Part shown: positions 60,130 through 64,000 of the stretch, in pieces
Layout: the number at the start of each line of letters is the position of its first letter
Numbering within the stretch: the stretch's first letter is position 1
From: Ga0077555 sp046154645
Lineage (GTDB): Bacteria > Pseudomonadota > Alphaproteobacteria > Rhizobiales > Hyphomicrobiaceae
Direction: 5' to 3'
Assembly (NCBI GenBank): GCA_046154645.1
Contig: JBJXDZ010000046.1
Location: 1-64,000 of the forward strand
DNA length: 64,000 nucleotides
Position numbers and translations under genes: made by a program
Notes under the pieces: generated by a model
What the model saw: only the letters and a program-made list of their open reading frames with translations
Databases searched by the model: none
What the model was told of the DNA's origin: nothing

Positions 60130-61386
60130 ATGCAACTCGACGCACACGAGACGGCCATGCTGGCGGGCGACGAAGGTCCAGCGCGCCAATTCGCCATGCA
60201 GCAGATCATCAAGGTCGGCCGCTTCTTCGATGCCAAGGATACGGTCGCCATCTCCCAGGTGCACATCATGGCCGACCCGGAAGCGCTGGGGGAGGCGGGC
60301 GTCGCCTTCCTGGAGAGCCTGGCCGCGATGCCCAAGGCCGAGCGCCGCGTCCGGGTGCCGACCGTGACCGACCCGCGCGGCGTTGATTTCGCTGCCTATA
60401 AGCGGCTCGGCCAGACCGAAGCCATGGCCAACCTGGAGCGGCGCGCCACGGCAGCCTTTGAGGCCTTGGACGTGATGATGACCAACACCTGCATCAATTA
60501 CCAGTCCGTGATCCCGCCGGTGAAGGGTGAGCATATTGCCTTCGGCGATACCGGCTCGTCGATCTATGCCAACAGCGTGCTGGGCGCGCGCACCAACTTC
60601 GAGGGCGGACCTTCGGCGCTGGCGGCGGCGTTGACCGGCCGCACGCCGCGCTACGGCTTTCATCTCGACGAACGGCGCCGCGGCACGACACATTTCGAGG
60701 TGACGGAGCGCCCGCGCGATCTGGCCGAATGGGGGGCGCTTGGTGGCATTGTCGGCCGGGTCATGCAGTCTTATTGGGAGGTGCCGGTCATCTCTGGCCT
60801 TACGGCACCCATCACGTCGGACGAGATCAAGCAGTTTGGCGCCGCGTTGGCCTCCTTCGGCTCGACGCCGCTGTTTCATATGGTCGGGGTGACGCCCGAG
60901 GCCCCCTCACTTGGCGCGGTGTTCGATGGCCCGGTGCCGGCGGCGCGCAAGATCGGCAAGACCGATATCGACCAGCTGATGGCCTCCTACCGGCCCAAGG
61001 ACGACAAGCTGGATGTGGTGGTGTTTGCCGCGCCGCAATTGTCGCTGTTCGAGATGCAGACGCTGGCGGGGCTGCTTGATGGCAAGCGGCTTGATCCCAA
61101 GGTGGCGCTGCTGGCGGCAACTTCGCCCGACATCAAGTCGGCTGCCGACCGCATGGGACTGACGGCAAAAATCGAGAACGCGGGTGGAACCGTGCTGTCG
61201 GGCGTGTGCTTCTACCAGATGTACGCGCGCGAGATCGGGCAAGCCAACGGCTGGACGCGACTAATGTCCAACTCGGCCAAGATCGTCAACATTCTCGGCG
61301 GCTATGGCTATGAGCCGATCCTCGACAGCATGGAGGCATGCGTGGCCAGCGCCGTGGCGGGACGGATCGTGGGAGTGAAGGCATGA
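60130..61386 (+). CDS. aconitase X large subunit (DUF521), hydro-lyase
   Basis: A 418-residue AcnX catalytic subunit. Cysteine-bearing MTNTCINYQS and GEHIAFGDTGSSIYANSVLGARTNFEGGPSALA are hallmark segments; ILGGYGYEP lies at the end. Characterised members are cis-3-hydroxy-L-proline dehydratase and mevalonate-5-phosphate dehydratase. The small subunit gene (DUF126) lies at 62243, normally adjacent or fused but here separated by two genes. GAGG precedes the ATG. Confidence 0.88.
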   Translation: MQLDAHETAMLAGDEGPARQFAMQQIIKVGRFFDAKDTVAISQVHIMADPEALGEAGVAFLESLAAMPKAERRVRVPTVTDPRGVDFAAYKRLGQTEAMANLERRATAAFEALDVMMTNTCINYQSVIPPVKGEHIAFGDTGSSIYANSVLGARTNFEGGPSALAAALTGRTPRYGFHLDERRRGTTHFEVTERPRDLAEWGALGGIVGRVMQSYWEVPVISGLTAPITSDEIKQFGAALASFGSTPLFHMVGVTPEAPSLGAVFDGPVPAARKIGKTDIDQLMASYRPKDDKLDVVVFAAPQLSLFEMQTLAGLLDGKRLDPKVALLAATSPDIKSAADRMGLTAKIENAGGTVLSGVCFYQMYAREIGQANGWTRLMSNSAKIVNILGGYGYEPILDSMEACVASAVAGRIVGVKA

Positions 61387-61420
61387 GCGGCGGTGGTGCC
61401 CCAGTTGACGGCCGCCGAAA

Positions 61421-62029
61421 ATGACAGCCTTCACCGACAATCTGGATCATGTGCTGGACTTGCCGGCTGCCCCTTACACCTTGCCGACTTCCGGGCCGAT
61501 AGGGGGAGGACGTGCGGTATTCAGCGTCAGCGTGGCGCGTCAAGCACGGCCCGTCGCGCACACATTCGAGCATTGGTGCGAGGAGGCCGGCCGATTGCAG
61601 GTGGATCTCCCGGCCTTCAATTGGCAGGCGATCGCAGACTTTCGCCCGGATCATCCGATCGTATTGATTCACACCGGGTCGTCAGTCCAAGCCTTGATGC
61701 AGCTGCGTGAGACCCATTCGGTGCCATGTCCACTTGGCGTGCGAGGACCACAGACCTATATCTCGTTGCTTGAAGTGGCCCCGTGGAACCGGAATGATGC
61801 AGCCTCGCGAAGGTACAGGGGGCTGGGTCAGTTGATGTTGCGTTTCGCGTGTCAGCGATCGCGGCAATTGGGCCATGACGGCCGCATAGGTCTCCATGCC
61901 CTGGGAAGTGCAGAAGGTTTCTATGACCGATTGGGTTTTTCTGCTCCCCTTTGCCCGAATGAGTACCATGAGATGTGTTTCGAGTTGCCACCCGAGGCCG
62001 CTTTGGCTTTGATTGCAGAGGAGGTTTGA
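61421..62029 (+). CDS. GNAT-like acetyltransferase inserted in the aconitase-X operon
   Basis: A 202-residue protein whose C-terminal half fits the GNAT fold (YRGLGQLMLRFACQRSRQLG, then LGSAEGFYDRLGFSA). The N-terminal half is unlike common GNATs. Codon usage is less GC-biased than in flanking genes (for example TTGGGTTTTTCTGCTCCCC near 61932), suggesting recent transfer. It ends one base before the start of a small basic protein gene, implying coupled expression. Substrate unknown. Confidence 0.7.
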   Translation: MTAFTDNLDHVLDLPAAPYTLPTSGPIGGGRAVFSVSVARQARPVAHTFEHWCEEAGRLQVDLPAFNWQAIADFRPDHPIVLIHTGSSVQALMQLRETHSVPCPLGVRGPQTYISLLEVAPWNRNDAASRRYRGLGQLMLRFACQRSRQLGHDGRIGLHALGSAEGFYDRLGFSAPLCPNEYHEMCFELPPEAALALIAEEV

Positions 62030-62030
62030 C

Positions 62031-62246
62031 ATGAAGACGCCATTCAAGCTGTCTGCACCGCCATCGGGATGGCTCGACCGCCTTCCGGACGGGGACTACA
62101 CGATTGGACGCGGTGCAGACCCGCGAGGATCGGGCGTGGGGGAAGCGATGATGACGCCCAAGCGGCCAGCCCGCGGTGCCAATCGCGCTTCGCGCAAGGC
62201 GTCCTCGAAGACAAAGCGTAAGCGTTCGGAACAGGTGGCCGAGTGA
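62031..62246 (+). CDS. small basic protein coupled to the GNAT gene
   Basis: A 71-residue protein, MKTPFKLSAPPSGWLDRLPDG followed by a glycine/arginine/lysine-rich tail (RPARGANRASRKASSKTKRKR). GGAGG lies 6 bases before the ATG, and the start is one base after the GNAT stop. It also overlaps the GTG start of the next gene. No family recognised; the tail could bind nucleic acid or be a modification target for the neighbouring acetyltransferase. Confidence 0.6.
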   Translation: MKTPFKLSAPPSGWLDRLPDGDYTIGRGADPRGSGVGEAMMTPKRPARGANRASRKASSKTKRKRSEQVAE

Positions 62247-62668
62247 ACCCGGCAGCCCCCACGCAACGCACTTTTCTCGGTCACCCCGGTCCCGGCTCGA
62301 CTGTCACGGGCGAAGCCCTGGTGGCTGCCGACAATTTCTCGGCGCGCTACGATCTCGATCTCACCAAGGGCATTTTCTCACGTCCCGCCCACAAGCTGGT
62401 CGGCCAGAGCTACGTCGGCAAAATCCTGGTGCTCAACATCGCCAAAGGCGGCGTGGCGACGGCCTGGATGCTGCGTGCCATGGTCGAAAGCGGGTGGGCA
62501 CCGAAGGCGCTGATTCTGAACTTCGCCAATCCGATCATGGCGCAGGGCGCCGCGTTCGCTGATCTGGCCCTCGTCGATCGCTTCGACGTGGACATCACGG
62601 GCGCCCTTCGCAGTGGCGAGATGGTGCGCGTCGAACCCTCGCAAGGGCTCTTGAGTGTGGTCGATTGA
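62243..62668 (+). CDS. aconitase X small subunit (DUF126)
   Basis: A 141-residue AcnX swivel/small subunit. GPGSTVTGEALVAADNFSARYDLDL and GKILVLNIAKGGVATAWMLRAMVESG are the family segments. Start is GTG at 62243, overlapping the previous gene by 4 bases. It pairs with the large subunit at 60130 to form the hydro-lyase. Confidence 0.86.
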   Translation: MNPAAPTQRTFLGHPGPGSTVTGEALVAADNFSARYDLDLTKGIFSRPAHKLVGQSYVGKILVLNIAKGGVATAWMLRAMVESGWAPKALILNFANPIMAQGAAFADLALVDRFDVDITGALRSGEMVRVEPSQGLLSVVD

Positions 62669-62874
62669 ATCGCGACAAGATTGTGACAGTTTTTGGCTGC
62701 CACTTTAAGATGCAGCTTGGCGTCCATCTTTTCATAGACAAATCAATTCTCTAGATGCCGTCGACATAAAACGCATAGCTCGTTGACATTATTGTGCGTT
62801 GCGGGATGGCATGCCAGATGCCACCTTCCGAGCAAGGCAAAAACAGCCGCCAACCGATAAAAGGAGTTGGACTC

Positions 62875-63093
62875 ATGAGCACCGCAGCACCCAAGTCGTT
62901 CGACGCCGCATTGGATTTTATGCCCGCCACTGCCACGGGTGGCAAAGGCCCACTCAGCGCCATCAAGACGTTTTTCAGTGGCATCACCGAAGGCCTGGAG
63001 GCCGAGCGCCTCTACCGGCAGAACCTGTCGCGCGGCATGACGCCGACGGCCGCCGCCGCGCTGGCCTTCGACACCGCTTTCAAGCCGCGTTGA
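62875..63093 (+). CDS. small conserved hypothetical protein (72 residues)
   Basis: A 72-residue protein, MSTAAPKSFDAALDFMPATA to AALAFDTAFKPR, with AAGGAG 8 bases before the ATG. The central helix ITEGLEAERLYRQNLSRGMTP suggests a DNA- or membrane-associated helical protein. It is followed by a strong terminator. Function unknown. Confidence 0.6.
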   Translation: MSTAAPKSFDAALDFMPATATGGKGPLSAIKTFFSGITEGLEAERLYRQNLSRGMTPTAAAALAFDTAFKPR

Positions 63094-63152
63094 CGACCCG
63101 GCGCCGACGGCGCCGGCGGAATGGTGTTTCCTCCCAGACGTGAGTACCCTGG

Positions 63153-63184
63153 ACGCGCCGGTGAACCCGGCGCGTTCTTTTTTG
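63153..63184 (+). terminator. rho-independent terminator
   Basis: ACGCGCCGG and CCGGCGCGT form a 9-pair perfect stem with a TGAAC loop, followed by TCTTTTTTG. It ends the small gene at 62875-63093. Confidence 0.88.
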
Positions 63185-63278
63185 CTTTGACGCGGGGGTG
63201 CTGTTTCCCCGCTTCCCGCCAAGCCTCGCCATTGTCATAGTGGACGGAGGGCATTCTGGTTCGAGGTCAGGCAGCGCC

Positions 63279-63833
63279 ATGCAGATGGACCGCAAGCGGT
63301 CGCAGCTTCTCGTCATCGACGTCCAGGAGCGACTCGCCCCGCACGTCGCCACCGAGCGCGAGGTCATCGCCAATGTGGCGCGGCTGCTGCAGTACGCCCA
63401 GCGCCTCGATGTGCCGGCGACCGTCAGCGAGCATTACCCGAAGGGCCTCGGCGCCACGGTGCCGGAATTGCGCGAACTCGCCGGCAACACGACGCCCGTG
63501 CTCGAGAAGATGGCGTTCTCCTGCTGGCGCGACAACTGGCTGCACACCCGCATCGAGGGCCTGATGGCCAAGGGCCGCGATCAGGTGGTGGTCGCGGGCA
63601 TGGAGACGCACGTCTGCGTCACACAGAGCGTGCTCGATCTCATCGACAACGAATTCCAGGTGTTCGTGGTCGCCGATGCAGTGGGCTCGCGCGACACGCG
63701 CGTGCGCGATATCGCCGTTGACCGCCTGCGGGCGGCCGGTGCCACGATCGTCGCCCAGGAGATGGTCGCCTTCGAATGGCTCGGCCGTGGCGACGATGCG
63801 GCGTTCAAGGACATCATCGCCCTGGTCAAATGA
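63279..63833 (+). CDS. isochorismatase-family cysteine hydrolase
   Basis: A 184-residue hydrolase with the family triad Asp14 (VIDVQE), Lys77 (LEKMAFS) and Cys113 (METHVCV). Members cleave isochorismate, nicotinamide or N-carbamoyl compounds; RutB is a distant relative. It lies 31 bases before a truncated SDR gene and about 60 kb from the rutA-like gene, so a Rut function is not supported. Start at 63279 is chosen because upstream codons are not family-like. Confidence 0.88.
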   Translation: MQMDRKRSQLLVIDVQERLAPHVATEREVIANVARLLQYAQRLDVPATVSEHYPKGLGATVPELRELAGNTTPVLEKMAFSCWRDNWLHTRIEGLMAKGRDQVVVAGMETHVCVTQSVLDLIDNEFQVFVVADAVGSRDTRVRDIAVDRLRAAGATIVAQEMVAFEWLGRGDDAAFKDIIALVK

Positions 63834-63864
63834 CCGCCCAGCCCAACGCCAAGGAGTGAGACAC

Positions 63865-64000
63865 ATGCGATTGAAGGACAAGGTTGCCATCGTAACGGGT
63901 GCCGCATCCGGCATGGGCGCCTCGACGGCGCGGATCTTTGCCCGCGAAGGCGCCAAGGTCGTGCTGACGGATCTGAACGAGGCGGCGGGCAGCAAGCTCG
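63865..64000 (+). CDS. short-chain dehydrogenase, truncated by the window end
   Basis: The first 45 residues of an SDR: MRLKDKVAIVTGAASGMGASTAR with the TGxxxGMG cofactor motif. AAGGAG lies 8 bases before the ATG. The rest lies beyond the window. Confidence 0.85.
   Translation, partial: MRLKDKVAIVTGAASGMGASTARIFAREGAKVVLTDLNEAAGSKL

Noticed and set aside
63279..63833. isochorismatase-family gene as rutB partner of the rutA-like gene
   Set aside because: It lies about 60 kb away in a different operon, and the triad is shared by the whole family.
1..64000. tRNA, rRNA, tmRNA, CRISPR array, prophage or transposase
   Set aside because: No cloverleaf, rRNA segment, spaced direct repeats or integrase/transposase-like protein was seen.

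Overview
The window is 64 kb of GC-rich chromosomal DNA from an alphaproteobacterium, most likely of the order Hyphomicrobiales (Rhizobiales). The grounds are the lytic transglycosylase-dapA-smpB gene order, a split glycine-cleavage P protein (gcvPA/gcvPB), the propionyl-CoA carboxylase and methylmalonyl-CoA mutase set, and many branched-chain/Bug-type uptake proteins. I saw no tRNA, rRNA, CRISPR array, prophage or transposase. This is inference from gene content; no marker gene was searched.

Region 1 (0.3-12.5 kb) is a catabolic island. A RutA-family flavin monooxygenase and a second luciferase-like flavin monooxygenase are transcribed leftwards. They diverge from a complete Liv-type ABC importer (binding protein, two permeases, two ATPases), a short-chain dehydrogenase and the two subunits of an ATP-dependent hydantoinase/oxoprolinase (hyuA, hyuB). 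Together they look like uptake and ring opening of a cyclic amide or N-heterocycle; the substrate cannot be read from sequence.

Region 2 (12.5-23.3 kb) holds methylmalonyl-CoA mutase. mutA and mutB are separated by two tandem Uma2-family nuclease paralogues and a small membrane protein that needs a -1 frameshift to be read through. An enoyl-CoA hydratase, a cation-diffusion facilitator, ndk and an ABC1/UbiB kinase follow. A short interspersed repeat family occurs here (twice inside mutA, once each beside the CDF gene and ndk) and again inside pccA at 39.4 kb.

Region 3 (23.5-30.1 kb) is a set of catabolic enzymes and orphan solute-binding proteins: acetyltransferase, M24 peptidase, alpha/beta hydrolase, amidohydrolase, methyltransferase, an NMT1/THI5-like binding protein and a Bug-family protein.

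Region 4 (30.1-36.2 kb) is the glycine-cleavage operon. It has a readable sigma70 promoter, a tandem glycine riboswitch, gcvT, gcvH, gcvPA, two small unknown genes and gcvPB. A small secreted cysteine-rich peptide gene lies antisense between gcvH and gcvPA.

Region 5 (36.2-43.6 kb) carries an orphan LivH permease, an EamA exporter, pccA, a peroxiredoxin, an FAH-family enzyme, a CitE-like lyase and mutT. pccA supplies the substrate of the mutase in region 2.

Region 6 (43.7-60 kb) is cell envelope and housekeeping: two DpaA/YafK-like L,D-transpeptidase-fold proteins, a secreted 12-residue-repeat protein, a lytic transglycosylase, dapA, smpB, a secreted TPR-caspase-like protein, rnr, efp and several small or unknown genes.

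Region 7 (60.1-64 kb) encodes an aconitase-X hydrolyase whose two subunit genes are separated by a GNAT-like gene and a small basic protein. A small conserved protein with a strong terminator, an isochorismatase-family hydrolase and a truncated SDR end the window.
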